Positions 1-8,642 of a stretch of 64,000 nt of DNA are shown here, piece after piece (position 1 is the stretch's first letter; the number at the start of each line of letters is the position of its first letter). The notes below the pieces were generated by a model. That model searched no databases and was not told the DNA's origin. It saw only the letters and a program-made list of their open reading frames with translations. The stretch is from Massilia agilis (GTDB lineage Bacteria; Pseudomonadota; Gammaproteobacteria; Burkholderiales; Burkholderiaceae_D): assembly GCF_024756255.1 (NCBI RefSeq), contig NZ_JANUHB010000001.1:682001-746000 (forward strand), read 5' to 3'. The translations under genes were made by a program, and so were the position numbers.

Positions 1-1121
1 CGCTGGCCAAGATGGAGGAGCTGGCGCCGCTGCGCGCAGCGGCCGAGTTCTCGTTCGAGTTCCGCGAGCCGCTGTCCGCGCCCAATCCCCTCCTGGTGAT
101 GGAGGACGTGGAAGCCGGTTACCCGATCCTGGACGCGCATGGCGACAAGGTGGGCGGCAAGGCGATCGTCCACCGCGTGAACTTCTCGCTGCAGATCGGC
201 CAGCGCATTGGCCTGTTGGGCGTGAACGGCGCGGGCAAATCGACCCTCATCAAGACCATCGCCGGCGAGCTGGCGCCGCTGTCGGGCACGGCCACGCTGG
301 GCAAGGGCCTGTCGATTGGTTATTTCGCGCAGCACCAGGTGGAGATGCTGCGGCATGACGAATCGCCGCTGTGGCACCTGATGAAGATCGCGCCGACCAC
401 GCGCGAGCAGGAGCTGCGCAACTTCCTGGGCGGCTTCAACTTCCCGGGTGATATGGTCACCAGCCCGATCGCGCCGTTCTCCGGCGGCGAGAAGGCGCGC
501 CTGGCGCTGGCGCTGATCGTATGGCAGCGGCCCAACCTGCTGCTGCTGGACGAGCCGACCAACCACCTGGACCTGGAAACGCGCGAGGCGCTGACGCTGG
601 CGCTGGCGCAGTTCGAGGGCACGCTGGTGCTGGTCTCGCACGATCGCCACCTGCTGCGCGCCACCACCGACCAGTTCCTGATCGTGGCCGACGGCCGCCT
701 GCAGCCCTTCGACGGCGACCTGGACGACTACAAGGAGTGGCTGTTCCAGACCAAGCTGGGCAAGGCAGAAGCCGTGCCTTTGCCGTCGGTGGCCGCCAAG
801 GCCGAGCCAACGCCGGCTCCTGCAGTAGATCGCAGGGAGCAGAAGCGGCTCGAGGCCGAGGAGCGCCAGCGCCTGTCGGCATTGAGAAAGCCGATCGAGT
901 CGCGCATCAAGCGGCTGGAAGAGCAGATGGCCAAGCTCAATGCGAAGAAGGCCGACGTCGACGCCAGGCTGCTCGACCCAGGCATCTATGAAGCGGACAA
1001 GAAGGACGAGCTGAAGAACCTGGTGGCCGACCAGGCGTTCTGCAGCCGCGACCTGGAGCAGCTTGAAGGCGAGTGGCTGGAGTTACAGGAGCAGCTCGAA
1101 GGCTTAACCGCGGCTGCCTGA
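1..1121 (+). CDS. yheS: ABC-F family ATPase, YheS-like (5' truncated by window edge)
   Basis: This is the C-terminal part of a duplicated-ATPase ABC-F protein. These are soluble, ribosome-associated factors without membrane domains. The frame is open to the window edge, so the first ABC cassette and the real start lie upstream. The visible part has a linker, then a complete second cassette: Walker A GVNGAGKST near visible residue 72, signature SGGEKARL, Walker B LLLLDEPTNHLDL and switch His in VSHDRHLL. A charged coiled-coil C-terminal domain rich in Lys/Glu follows (about residues 270-365), which is typical of the YheS/Uup group. The call to YheS rather than Uup rests on overall resemblance. 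A palindromic repeat follows the stop. Confidence 0.9.
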   Translation, partial: LAKMEELAPLRAAAEFSFEFREPLSAPNPLLVMEDVEAGYPILDAHGDKVGGKAIVHRVNFSLQIGQRIGLLGVNGAGKSTLIKTIAGELAPLSGTATLGKGLSIGYFAQHQVEMLRHDESPLWHLMKIAPTTREQELRNFLGGFNFPGDMVTSPIAPFSGGEKARLALALIVWQRPNLLLLDEPTNHLDLETREALTLALAQFEGTLVLVSHDRHLLRATTDQFLIVADGRLQPFDGDLDDYKEWLFQTKLGKAEAVPLPSVAAKAEPTPAPAVDRREQKRLEAEERQRLSALRKPIESRIKRLEEQMAKLNAKKADVDARLLDPGIYEADKKDELKNLVADQAFCSRDLEQLEGEWLELQEQLEGLTAAA

Positions 1122-1125
1122 TGCC

Positions 1126-1200
1126 GTAGGGTGGGCACTTGTGCCCACGCGATAAGCACGCGGCACGGCATTACGGCGTGGGCACAAGTGCCCACCCTAC
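1126..1200. repeat. Palindromic intergenic repeat, locus 1 (paired units)
   Basis: Two inverted units, GTAGGGTGGGCAC...GTGCCCACGC and its reverse complement, flank a short spacer. Each unit is itself a hairpin, and the pair can fold into one long cruciform. It lies between the convergent ABC-F and CheW-like genes and could serve as a bidirectional terminator. The same family recurs at eight more sites in the window. Confidence 0.85.
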
Positions 1201-1211
1201 CTTTACCGGCG

Positions 1212-1691
1212 CTACGCCACCACCTTCTCGGGCTGCTTTGCGGCGCGATGAATCGACATCAGCCGGTCGATGTCCACCAAAATCAGGCGCCGGCCCTCGA
1301 TCCTTCCAAGTCCCAGCAGGTACTCGACCTGCCCGTTCGCGCCCGGAATCGGCGTGATCTGCTCAACCGCAAAGCTCACCACCCCGGACACCCCGTCCAC
1401 CACCATCCCGATGGTTCCGGACGAGAGCTTGAGAATGATCACATCGGTGAGCGGGCTCGGTGGCTGCGCCGGCCGTACCGAAAACGCGGCGCGCATGTCC
1501 ACGATCGGCATGATGATCCCGCGCGACACCGCCACCCCGCTGATGATCTCGCCATCGGCCGCGAAGCGCTCAAGCGATTTGAGCACGCGCAGTTCCTGCA
1601 CCTTGCCGAAGTCGAGCCCGTACTCCAGCCCGCCGAGCGTGAAGCTGAGGAACTTGATTTGCTGAGAAACGCCGCTGGTGTCGTTCTGCAT
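1212..1691 (-). CDS. CheW-like chemotaxis coupling protein
   Basis: A single CheW-like SH3-type domain fills this 159-residue protein, from KFLSFTLGGLEYGLDFGKVQ to the C-terminal ILVDIDRLMS. It has the usual CheW landmarks: RGIIMPIVDMR in the middle and an IPGANGQVEYLLGLGRIEGR stretch before the last strand. CheW links methyl-accepting receptors to the kinase CheA in the cytoplasm. No cheA, receptor or cheY lies within the window, so this is a stand-alone copy. It may serve a minor array or a non-flagellar pathway. The next gene on the same strand, 93 bp upstream, encodes a FapA/DUF342 protein. Confidence 0.88.
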   Translation of the reverse strand: MQNDTSGVSQQIKFLSFTLGGLEYGLDFGKVQELRVLKSLERFAADGEIISGVAVSRGIIMPIVDMRAAFSVRPAQPPSPLTDVIILKLSSGTIGMVVDGVSGVVSFAVEQITPIPGANGQVEYLLGLGRIEGRRLILVDIDRLMSIHRAAKQPEKVVA

Positions 1692-1784
1692 GGCCCGCCC
1701 CCACTTGTTAGCGACTCTATCGTACGGGCTCGGGGCGCGGAATCAGTTGACTGCTGTCAATATTTCTGCGGAGACATCAAAAAC

Positions 1785-3677
1785 TCAGGCGCGGGCGTGC
1801 TCGCTGTCCCACTCGAAGGCGCCGGCGCTGCCGGCAAACAGCGGCGCGCCCGCAGTGTTGCCACGCAGGCGAGCCTTGATGTCGCGTGCCGGCAGGTCCC
1901 AGCTGCTGCCGTCGTCGGGGTCGTATTTCAGCGCGCGCACCTGGATGTCGCCCTGCACCGAGCGCACCGCCACCCGCGAGACGCCGGCGCCGTCGCGCTG
2001 GCGTTCCAGCTGCGCGACCAGTTCGCGGCTTTGCTGCAGCTCGAGCTCGGCGGCCTTCTGGGCGTCGGACGCCTTGCCGATCTCCTTGAGCACCGGCCCC
2101 ACCGCCTTGGCCATGCGCTGGAACGCCGGCACCTGTTCCGGCGTGAGCGTGATCTCGTTCTTGCGCACGCTCGCGGCCAGGCGCATGTACTTGCGCACGT
2201 CGGGCTGCCCGGCCAGCCGGTCCACCTCGGCCTTGTAGCGCGCGGCAGCTTCCTCCAGCTGCTCGGCGCGCACGGCGGTTGCGGCCAGCACGCTGTTGAT
2301 GCGCGCACTGTCGGGCACCTGGACGAACACCACCATTTCGCTCTGGCGGCGCGGCGCGGCGGTATCGATCGCGAGCCTACGCCCGGCGATGGCACAGCCT
2401 TCGGCCTGCCCCACCTCCACCGTCTCGCCCACGATCTCGCAGTTGATCGCGTGCTCGATGCGCACCGCGCGCCCGGAGATCACCGAGTTCTCGGCACGCT
2501 GCAGCTCCACGTCGCCGCCACTAGCCTGGATGGTGGCGCCCGAGACCATGCCGCGCACCGTGATGCCGCCCTGCTTGTTGATCGCGGTGCCGCCAACCAG
2601 GTTGCGGTTGAGCACAACGGCACCGCCGCGCGAGACCACGGTGCCGAACACGTCGGCATGGACGGTGATGCTGTCGCCCTCGATCACGCGCTTTTCCTGG
2701 ATCTCGCCGAATTCCTCGTAGTCGCCGGACAGCTGCAGGTTGCCGGTGGTCTTGACGCTGACGCCGTCGTGGCTGACGATCTTGCCGCCCACCGAGATCT
2801 GGCTGGTCTTGCGGTCCACCGTCAGGAAACCGGCCTGCTGCGACACCAGGAACTCGCCATCCGGCGTGCGCTGCACCACCGTGCCCAGGCCGCAATAGGC
2901 TTGCAGGTCGAGGTCGGCGGGAATCGCGGGTTCGATCACGTTGCCGTTCAGTTCATAGCCGGCTGTGCCGGGAACGCGCGGCAGCTTCTTCAGCAGCCGC
3001 ACGCCTTCCTTGATCTGCGGGAATCGGTTCTGGAACGAGTTCAGGTCCAGCTTGCCGTTGGCGAGCTGGCGCGGCGCGTCGTTGCGGTGGATGTCGTCCG
3101 AGACCTCGATCACGCGCGCGTCCTGGCCGGGCAGCGCGTCGAGCTTGCGGGCGACCACCAGCCGCCCCGACTGGCTGGACGCGATCGCGGCGCGCACGGC
3201 GTCCAGATCGATCCCGAAGCGGATGCCCTTGGTCCACAGGTCGGCGACGAATTCGTCCAGGTCCAGGCGGGCCGGCACGCCGCTGCCGCCAGGGTCACCC
3301 GCATCATCCAGGTACACCGGCTCGAAATAGTATTCGGCCATGCCCTTGTCCAGCTTGACCGCGCGGTACAGCTGGCGGCGCGCCGGGTCGAACGGCACGA
3401 TGCCGAAGGCAAACCGCACCCAGCCGTCGCCATTGGGATTGAGCGGCAATGGCGCGCCCACGCCGTACAGCGCGCGCAGCAGTACCGCGTAATCGAGCCC
3501 GGCGAAATAGTTGTTGGCGACGAAGATGTTGTCGATCGCGGCCATCAGGCCGGCGCGCGGCAGCGACGGGTCGAGGAACACGCCGTCCTCGCGCTGCACC
3601 ACGCCGTACTCCGGCATGCTGGCCGCGCCGCCCGCGGGCGATCCATCGTTGGTTGTAGCAGCAGGCATGTTCGACAC
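1785..3677 (-). CDS. FapA family protein (DUF342)
   Basis: Protein of about 630 residues with the DUF342/FapA architecture: an N-terminal globular part, a central glycine- and valine-rich right-handed beta-helix (about residues 250-440, repeated strands such as GGKIVSHDGVSVKTTGNLQL), and a C-terminal coiled coil (about 460-570). FapA proteins occur in Vibrio and other bacteria and have been linked to glucose-dependent control and cell-surface traits, but the biochemistry is unclear. No signal peptide is visible. I chose the GTG at 3677 because a GGAG lies 7 nt upstream. A GTG at 3683 and an ATG at 3668 are alternatives in the same frame. The adjacent CheW-like gene may be co-transcribed. Confidence 0.82.
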   Translation of the reverse strand: MSNMPAATTNDGSPAGGAASMPEYGVVQREDGVFLDPSLPRAGLMAAIDNIFVANNYFAGLDYAVLLRALYGVGAPLPLNPNGDGWVRFAFGIVPFDPARRQLYRAVKLDKGMAEYYFEPVYLDDAGDPGGSGVPARLDLDEFVADLWTKGIRFGIDLDAVRAAIASSQSGRLVVARKLDALPGQDARVIEVSDDIHRNDAPRQLANGKLDLNSFQNRFPQIKEGVRLLKKLPRVPGTAGYELNGNVIEPAIPADLDLQAYCGLGTVVQRTPDGEFLVSQQAGFLTVDRKTSQISVGGKIVSHDGVSVKTTGNLQLSGDYEEFGEIQEKRVIEGDSITVHADVFGTVVSRGGAVVLNRNLVGGTAINKQGGITVRGMVSGATIQASGGDVELQRAENSVISGRAVRIEHAINCEIVGETVEVGQAEGCAIAGRRLAIDTAAPRRQSEMVVFVQVPDSARINSVLAATAVRAEQLEEAAARYKAEVDRLAGQPDVRKYMRLAASVRKNEITLTPEQVPAFQRMAKAVGPVLKEIGKASDAQKAAELELQQSRELVAQLERQRDGAGVSRVAVRSVQGDIQVRALKYDPDDGSSWDLPARDIKARLRGNTAGAPLFAGSAGAFEWDSEHARA

Positions 3678-3809
3678 GTTCACGCTCCGGTCGTCTGGTT
3701 AACCCCGCATATTTACAATGCACAACGGGTGACCGGACAAGCGTAACATGGTGTCAATAGAAAATAAACGTCTTGCAACAAGTTACCCCCAGAAATGGGG
3801 GAATGCGCG

Positions 3810-4205
3810 TCAGCGGTGTTGCGGGCGTGAATACAGGTCCATGCCTGCCTCGTTGATCTGGCGGCGCAGGTCGCGCCGCTCGTCCGGGGTCAGGCGGCCG
3901 CTGCGGCGCGCTTCCTGGCTGCGCGCGGCGGCCTCTTGCTGCATGCGGCGCTCGTCGAACTCGCGGGAATCGAAGGTGCGCGGGTCGAAGCGCTGGCCGT
4001 GCTCGGCCTGCGGCATCGGACGCGGTTGCTCCTGCTGGCCGCGCATGTCCTGCATGCGCGGGTCGGCACCGCGGTCCTGGCGCTGCGCCATTGCGGGAGC
4101 GGCCACCACGGCCAGCGCGGCGGCTGCCGCACACAGCACGCGCGCCAACCGGATGCCGCCGAAGTTGGCGGGCGATACACTGGTTGGGATGGGCACGTGT
4201 TTCAT
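3810..4205 (-). CDS. Small secreted protein, function unknown
   Basis: Predicted 131-residue exported protein. The ATG at 4205 has a good ribosome site (GGAAGAGGAACACC) and starts a signal peptide with a hydrophobic core (about residues 22-38, ending APAMA-Q). The mature part is short, highly charged and rich in Arg, Glu, Gln and Met, with probable helices containing LTPDERRDLRRQINEAG. It resembles the many small periplasmic proteins of Burkholderiales without assigned function. It is transcribed away from ompR, with a 196 bp shared upstream region. The open frame extends 38 codons further upstream, but those codons do not look like protein. Confidence 0.7.
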   Translation of the reverse strand: MKHVPIPTSVSPANFGGIRLARVLCAAAAALAVVAAPAMAQRQDRGADPRMQDMRGQQEQPRPMPQAEHGQRFDPRTFDSREFDERRMQQEAAARSQEARRSGRLTPDERRDLRRQINEAGMDLYSRPQHR

Positions 4206-4401
4206 GGTGTTCCTCTTCCGCGATGCCGTATAAACAGATAATCTTTGTTGCGACCTGTACCCAGTGTATGCATAAAGCCCGAGGGGCATAAGACCAAATG
4301 GGTAAAGTTTGTAACACAATGTAATGCCGGGTTAGGAAGCCCCGCACGCATCGGCGAGAGAAGTTACCATAGCGACATAATTCTGACAAACCGGACAGAC
4401 T

Positions 4402-5163
4402 ATGAATTCACCCACCCAAACGAATTCCGGCAACCACTCCGGCGGCCACTCGGCCAAGATCATGGTCGTGGACGACGACGTGCGCCTGCGCGACCTGTTG
4501 CGCCGCTACCTCACCGAACAGGGCTTCACCGTCGTCACCGCCGAAAACGCGACCGCCATGAACAAGCTGTGGCTGCGCGAGCGCTACGACCTGCTGGTGC
4601 TGGACCTGATGCTGCCTGGCGAAGACGGCCTGTCGATCTGCCGCCGCCTGCGCGGTGCCGGCGACCAGACCCCGATCATCATGCTGACCGCCAAAGGCGA
4701 GGACGTGGACCGCATCGTCGGCCTGGAGATGGGCGCGGACGACTACCTGCCCAAGCCGTTCAACCCGCGCGAGCTGGTCGCGCGCATTGGCGCGGTGTTG
4801 CGCCGCAAGGGCCCGGACGAAATCCCGGGCGCACCGTCCGAGACCCCGCAAACCTTCGAGTTCGGCGATTTCGTGCTCGACCTGGGCACCCGCACGCTCA
4901 AGAAAAACGGCGAGACGGTGCCGCTGACCACCGGCGAATTCTCGGTGCTCAAGGTGTTCGCGCGCCATGCGCGCCAGCCGCTGTCGCGCGAAAAGCTGAT
5001 GGAACTGGCGCGCGGCCGCGAGTACGAGGTGTTCGACCGTTCGCTGGACGTGCAGATCTCGCGCCTGCGCAAGCTCATCGAACCCGATCCTTCCAGCCCG
5101 CTGTACATCCAGACCGTGTGGGGCCTGGGCTACGTGTTCATCCCTGAAGGACAGCCGCGCTAG
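4402..5163 (+). CDS. ompR: Two-component response regulator OmpR
   Basis: 253-residue OmpR/PhoB-family regulator. The receiver domain (residues 18-133) carries the acidic pocket (VVDDD), phospho-acceptor Asp68 in LVLDLMLPGEDG, Thr/Ala of IIMLTAKGED and Lys118 in LPKPF. The C-terminal winged-helix domain (about 150-250) has the RSLDVQISRLRKLIE recognition helix region and ends with WGLGYVF. It binds DNA when phosphorylated by EnvZ and controls porin and osmotic-stress genes in relatives. The N terminus has an extra Asn/Ser/His-rich leader of about 17 residues. The stop codon overlaps the GTG start of the kinase gene by one base, so the two are translationally coupled. Confidence 0.95.
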   Translation: MNSPTQTNSGNHSGGHSAKIMVVDDDVRLRDLLRRYLTEQGFTVVTAENATAMNKLWLRERYDLLVLDLMLPGEDGLSICRRLRGAGDQTPIIMLTAKGEDVDRIVGLEMGADDYLPKPFNPRELVARIGAVLRRKGPDEIPGAPSETPQTFEFGDFVLDLGTRTLKKNGETVPLTTGEFSVLKVFARHARQPLSREKLMELARGREYEVFDRSLDVQISRLRKLIEPDPSSPLYIQTVWGLGYVFIPEGQPR

Positions 5164-6536
5164 TGTCAGCCTTCCAATCGGGTGCGCCGCGCTTCCTGCG
5201 CCTTGGCTGGTTCAGGAGCGGCCTGTTCTGGCGCACGTTCTTCCTGCTGTCGGTGCTGACCACGCTGTCGATGGCCTCGTGGATCGGCATGATCAACATG
5301 GTCCAGCGCGGGCCGCAGGTGCAGCAGACGGCCGAACTGGTGGTGTCGGTGGTGACCATCACCAAGGCCGCGCTCACGCACTCGGCGCCCGAGCTGCGGC
5401 GCGAGCTGCTGTTCGAGCTGGTGTCCAACGAAGGCATCCGCATTTTGCCGCTCGAACCGGACGACAAGATCGAGCCGCCGCCCTCCACGCCCAACATGGC
5501 CGAGATCGCGGCGCTGGTGCGCGAAAAGCTGGGCGAGGACACGCGCTTTTCGCGCCGCGTGAACGACGTGGCCGGCTTCTGGATCAGCTTTAACATCGAC
5601 GGCGACAAATACTGGCTGATGCTCGAACGCGACCGCCTGATGGGCCTGACCCGGGTGCAGTGGATCGGCTGGGCCAGCGTGGTGGGCGTGCTGTCGGTAC
5701 TGGGCGCGGCGCTGATCTCGAGCCTGGTCAACCTGCCGCTGGCGCGCCTGACCGCAGCCGCGCGCGCGATCGCACAGGGCGAGCGCCCGGCCCCGCTGCC
5801 GGAAAAAGGGTCGAAGGAGATCATCCAGGCCAACCGCAGCTTCAACCAGATGGTCGAGGACCTGGCCCAGGTCGAAAAGGACCGCGCGGTGATCCTGGCC
5901 GGCATTTCGCACGACCTGCGCACGCCGCTGGCGCGCATGCAGCTGGAAGTGGAAATGGCCAACCTGTCGCAGGAAGCGCGCGAGGGCATGCAGTCGGACA
6001 TCGCGCAGATGGACGCGATCATCGGCCAGTTCCTCGACTACGCCAAGCCGACCGAGTCGGCCACCTTCACGGCGGTGGACATGTCCGAGATGCTGGCCGA
6101 GATCGGGCGCGAGGCGTCACGCATGCCCAACATGCGGGTCCATTGCGACATCGAGCCGAACGTGCAGGTGCTGGGCAACGCGATCGACCTGCGGCGCGTG
6201 ATCAACAACGTGATCGAGAACGCGCGCCGCTACGCGCGCACGCCCGGCCAGGACCATACCGAAGTCGACATCACCTGCCAGGTCAAGTCCACCGGCCATG
6301 GCCGGCGCGCGGTGATCACGCTGGCCGACCACGGCCCGGGCGTGCCCGAGGACCAGATCGCCCAGCTGCTCAAACCGTTCACGCGGCTGGATACGGCGCG
6401 CGGCCAGGCCAACGGCGCGGGCCTGGGGCTGGCGATCGTCGAACGCGTGCTGACCCGCCACAACGCGCAGCTGAACCTGCGCAACCGCGAAGGCGGCGGA
6501 CTGGTCGTCCAGCTGGCGCTGCCGCTGGCGGCCTAG
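5163..6536 (+). CDS. envZ: Osmosensor histidine kinase EnvZ
   Basis: 457-residue membrane sensor kinase starting at GTG 5163, which shares its first base with the ompR stop. An N-terminal transmembrane helix (about 22-46) precedes a periplasmic sensor of about 115 residues. A second helix (about 165-188) is followed by a HAMP region, the dimerisation box with phospho-acceptor His250 in GISHDLRTPLARM, and a HATPase domain with the N box (NNVIENARRYA), G1 (DHGPGVP) and G2 (GAGLGLAIVERV). It phosphorylates and dephosphorylates OmpR. Order, spacing and sequence make the EnvZ call secure. Only the sensed signal is uncertain. Confidence 0.94.
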   Translation: MSAFQSGAPRFLRLGWFRSGLFWRTFFLLSVLTTLSMASWIGMINMVQRGPQVQQTAELVVSVVTITKAALTHSAPELRRELLFELVSNEGIRILPLEPDDKIEPPPSTPNMAEIAALVREKLGEDTRFSRRVNDVAGFWISFNIDGDKYWLMLERDRLMGLTRVQWIGWASVVGVLSVLGAALISSLVNLPLARLTAAARAIAQGERPAPLPEKGSKEIIQANRSFNQMVEDLAQVEKDRAVILAGISHDLRTPLARMQLEVEMANLSQEAREGMQSDIAQMDAIIGQFLDYAKPTESATFTAVDMSEMLAEIGREASRMPNMRVHCDIEPNVQVLGNAIDLRRVINNVIENARRYARTPGQDHTEVDITCQVKSTGHGRRAVITLADHGPGVPEDQIAQLLKPFTRLDTARGQANGAGLGLAIVERVLTRHNAQLNLRNREGGGLVVQLALPLAA

Positions 6537-6564
6537 AATCCATTTCATACCAACCAAGAACGAC

Positions 6565-7533
6565 ATGACCGAGACCGCTCAACTGCAATACAGCGACATC
6601 GAACAGGCCGCGGCGCGCATCAAGGGCGCGGCGCACCGCACCCCGGTGCTGACCTCGCGCACCGCCAACACCATGGCCGGCGCCGAGCTGTTCTTCAAGG
6701 CCGAGAACCTGCAGCGCATGGGCGCATTCAAGTTCCGGGGCGCCTACAACGCCATTTCCCGGTTCACCGACGAGCAAAAGCGCGCGGGCGTGCTGACCTA
6801 CTCATCGGGCAACCACGCGCAGGCGATCGCCTTGTCGGCCAGCCTGATGGGCATCAAGGCCGCGATCATCATGCCGCAGGACGCGCCGGAGCTGAAGGTG
6901 CGCGCCACCCGCGGCTATGGCGGCGAAGTGATCCTGTACGACCGCTACAAGGAAAACCGCGAGGAAATCGGCGCGCGCCTGGCCAAGGAACGCGGCATGA
7001 CGCTGATCCCGCCGTACGACCATCCGGACGTGATCTGCGGCCAGGGCACGGCGGCCAAGGAACTGATCGAGGACGCCGGGCAGCTCGATCTGCTGCTGGT
7101 GCCGCTCGGCGGCGGCGGCCTGCTGGCCGGCTGCGCGCTGGCCGCGGCCACGCTGTCGCCTTCCTGCAAGGTGATCGGCGTGGAACCGGAAGCCGGCAAC
7201 GACGGCCAGCAGTCGCTGCGCAGCGGCCAGATCGTGGACATCCCGGTGCCGCAGACGATCGCGGACGGGGCCCAGACCACGCACCTGGGGCAACACAATT
7301 TTGCGGTGATCCAGCGCTTCGTCGACGACGTCGTGACCGTCAGCGACGAACAGCTCAAGGCGACCATGCGCTTTTTTGCCGAGCGCATGAAAATCGTGGT
7401 CGAGCCGACCGGATGCCTGGCTGCCGCAGCCGCGCTGCACGGCGTGGTGCCGGTGGCGGGCAAGCGGGTCGGCATCCTGATCAGCGGTGGCAACGTCGAC
7501 CTGGCGCGCTTTGCGCAGCTGGTGGCAGGCTGA
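6565..7533 (+). CDS. PLP-dependent threonine/serine dehydratase family protein
   Basis: 322-residue fold-type II PLP enzyme. The Schiff-base lysine is Lys56 in GAFKFRGA, the substrate loop is SSGNHAQAIA, and the phosphate-binding glycine loop is PLGGGGLLAGC. It has no C-terminal ACT regulatory domain and is much shorter than biosynthetic IlvA, so it matches catabolic threonine dehydratase, serine racemase or threo-3-hydroxyaspartate dehydratase. The sequence alone does not fix the substrate. Such enzymes release enamine intermediates (2-aminocrotonate or 2-aminoacrylate). The TGATG junction with the RidA-like gene downstream couples production of these intermediates to their removal. It starts 28 bp after envZ. 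Confidence 0.88.
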   Translation: MTETAQLQYSDIEQAAARIKGAAHRTPVLTSRTANTMAGAELFFKAENLQRMGAFKFRGAYNAISRFTDEQKRAGVLTYSSGNHAQAIALSASLMGIKAAIIMPQDAPELKVRATRGYGGEVILYDRYKENREEIGARLAKERGMTLIPPYDHPDVICGQGTAAKELIEDAGQLDLLLVPLGGGGLLAGCALAAATLSPSCKVIGVEPEAGNDGQQSLRSGQIVDIPVPQTIADGAQTTHLGQHNFAVIQRFVDDVVTVSDEQLKATMRFFAERMKIVVEPTGCLAAAAALHGVVPVAGKRVGILISGGNVDLARFAQLVAG

Positions 7534-7910
7534 TGGAACTCATCCAGTCGCACGAACTGCCGGCGCCCGCCGGGCATTACTCGCAGGCGGTGGCAGCCGG
7601 TGGGCTGGTGTTCCTGTCGGGCATCCTGCCCTCCTCCGCCGAGGTGGACCCGGCCGCGGCCGGGTTCGAGGCCCAATGCGGCTCGGTGTTCGAACAGTGC
7701 GGCAAGGTGCTGCGCGCGGCCGGCTGCGGCTTTGCCGACGTGGTCCAGTGCACGGCCTACATCGTGGGCGTGGAGAACTGGCCGGCGTTTAACGTTGCCT
7801 ACGCGCGCGTGTTCGCCGCCCACAAGCCGGCGCGCACGGTGGTGCCGGTGCCGGCGCTGCACTACGGCTTCCTGGTCGAGGTGCAACTGGTGGCGCAGCG
7901 GCCGCAGTAG
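7533..7910 (+). CDS. RidA family protein (enamine/imine deaminase)
   Basis: 125-residue YjgF/YER057c/UK114 protein, full length for the family. The ATG shares its A with the stop of the dehydratase gene. It contains the conserved arginine in PARTVVPVPAL (Arg101), which binds the substrate carboxylate in RidA. Trimeric RidA hydrolyses the reactive 2-aminoacrylate or 2-aminocrotonate formed by PLP dehydratases to the 2-keto acid and ammonia. The fused translation with a dehydratase fits this role well. A less active RidA subgroup (Rid1-7) cannot be excluded from sequence alone. Confidence 0.88.
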   Translation: MELIQSHELPAPAGHYSQAVAAGGLVFLSGILPSSAEVDPAAAGFEAQCGSVFEQCGKVLRAAGCGFADVVQCTAYIVGVENWPAFNVAYARVFAAHKPARTVVPVPALHYGFLVEVQLVAQRPQ

Positions 7911-8059
7911 GCCCGGGGTTGCCGTCAGTCACCGATCCTTCCTGCCGCAATTCCTCGTAACACTTTTTACACGCCAATGCGTGCAAGCGCACGGTCGCGC
8001 GCCTATCCTGAGGGCTATAACTGTGGAACATCACACGGCTACTCAAGGAGGACGCAACC

Positions 8060-8428
8060 ATGAAAAAACTGCTTATTGCCGCACTGCTCGCAAGTTCGTT
8101 TGGCGGCATCACCGCCGCCGCCCAGGCCCAGACCATCATCGTGCGCGAAGCACCGCCGCCGCCGCGCAATGAAGCGGTGCCGCATGAACGGCGCGGCTAC
8201 GTGTGGGCGCCGGGCCATTACGAGTATCGCCATCACCGCTATGTGTGGGTACGCGGCCAGTGGCTGCGCGCACGCCACGGCTACAGCTACCGCGCGCCGG
8301 TGTGGGAAGAGCGCGACGGCCAGTGGGTGATGAAGCGCGGCGGCTGGGAACGCGGCATGCGTGACCGCGACGGCGACGGCGTGCCGAACCGCTTCGACGA
8401 GCATCCGAACAATCCGAACCGCGGTTGA
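8060..8428 (+). CDS. Small secreted WXXGXW-repeat protein
   Basis: 122-residue protein with a clear signal peptide (MKKLLIAALLASSFGG...AQAQ, about 1-23) and a strong ribosome site (AAGGAGG) 8-14 nt before the ATG. The mature part has tandem aromatic motifs: YVWAPGHYEYR, YVWVRGQWLRARHG and WVMKRGGWERG. These are the WXXGXW-type repeats of the BcpO-related proteins common in Burkholderiales. The tail (DRDGDGVPNRFDEHPNNP) resembles a calcium-binding thrombospondin type-3 element. The product is probably periplasmic, and its function is unknown. It has its own terminator. Confidence 0.78.
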   Translation: MKKLLIAALLASSFGGITAAAQAQTIIVREAPPPPRNEAVPHERRGYVWAPGHYEYRHHRYVWVRGQWLRARHGYSYRAPVWEERDGQWVMKRGGWERGMRDRDGDGVPNRFDEHPNNPNRG

Positions 8429-8454
8429 TCGGGCAGGCGTCGATAAACGCAATG

Positions 8455-8487
8455 GCCGGACCGTGTCGCAGCGGTTCGGCTTTTTTT
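8455..8487 (+). terminator. Rho-independent terminator
   Basis: A 9-bp GC-rich stem (GCCGGACCG with CGGTTCGGC, one G-U pair) and an 8-nt loop are followed by seven Ts. It sits 27 bp after the small secreted protein gene. Confidence 0.85.
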
Positions 8488-8527
8488 GTGCCCGGTGCCG
8501 GGCGCTTCGGCCGTGCTGGCGTTAGTT

Positions 8528-8612
8528 GGACGCGTGGGCAGGAGGACCTGCCCACCCTACCGGGATCAGAGCCGCTACCGTAGGGTGGGCAGGTTTCCTG
8601 CCCACGCGTCCA
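8528..8612. repeat. Palindromic intergenic repeat, locus 2 (paired units)
   Basis: Two oppositely oriented copies (8528-8560 and 8580-8612) of the GTAGGGTGGGCAGG..CCTGCCCACGCGTCC unit are separated by 19 bp. They lie between convergent genes (small secreted protein and cytochrome c). Each copy forms a hairpin of about 12 bp. Confidence 0.88.
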
Positions 8613-8642
8613 GCCGTCCGCCGTACCGCCGCTCCCGCCAAC

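Noticed and set aside
1131..3746. Long plus-strand open frame of 871 codons opposite the CheW and FapA genes
   Set aside because: Its translation is His/Arg/Ala/Val-rich without domains. It is the antisense shadow of two well-supported minus-strand genes in high-GC DNA.
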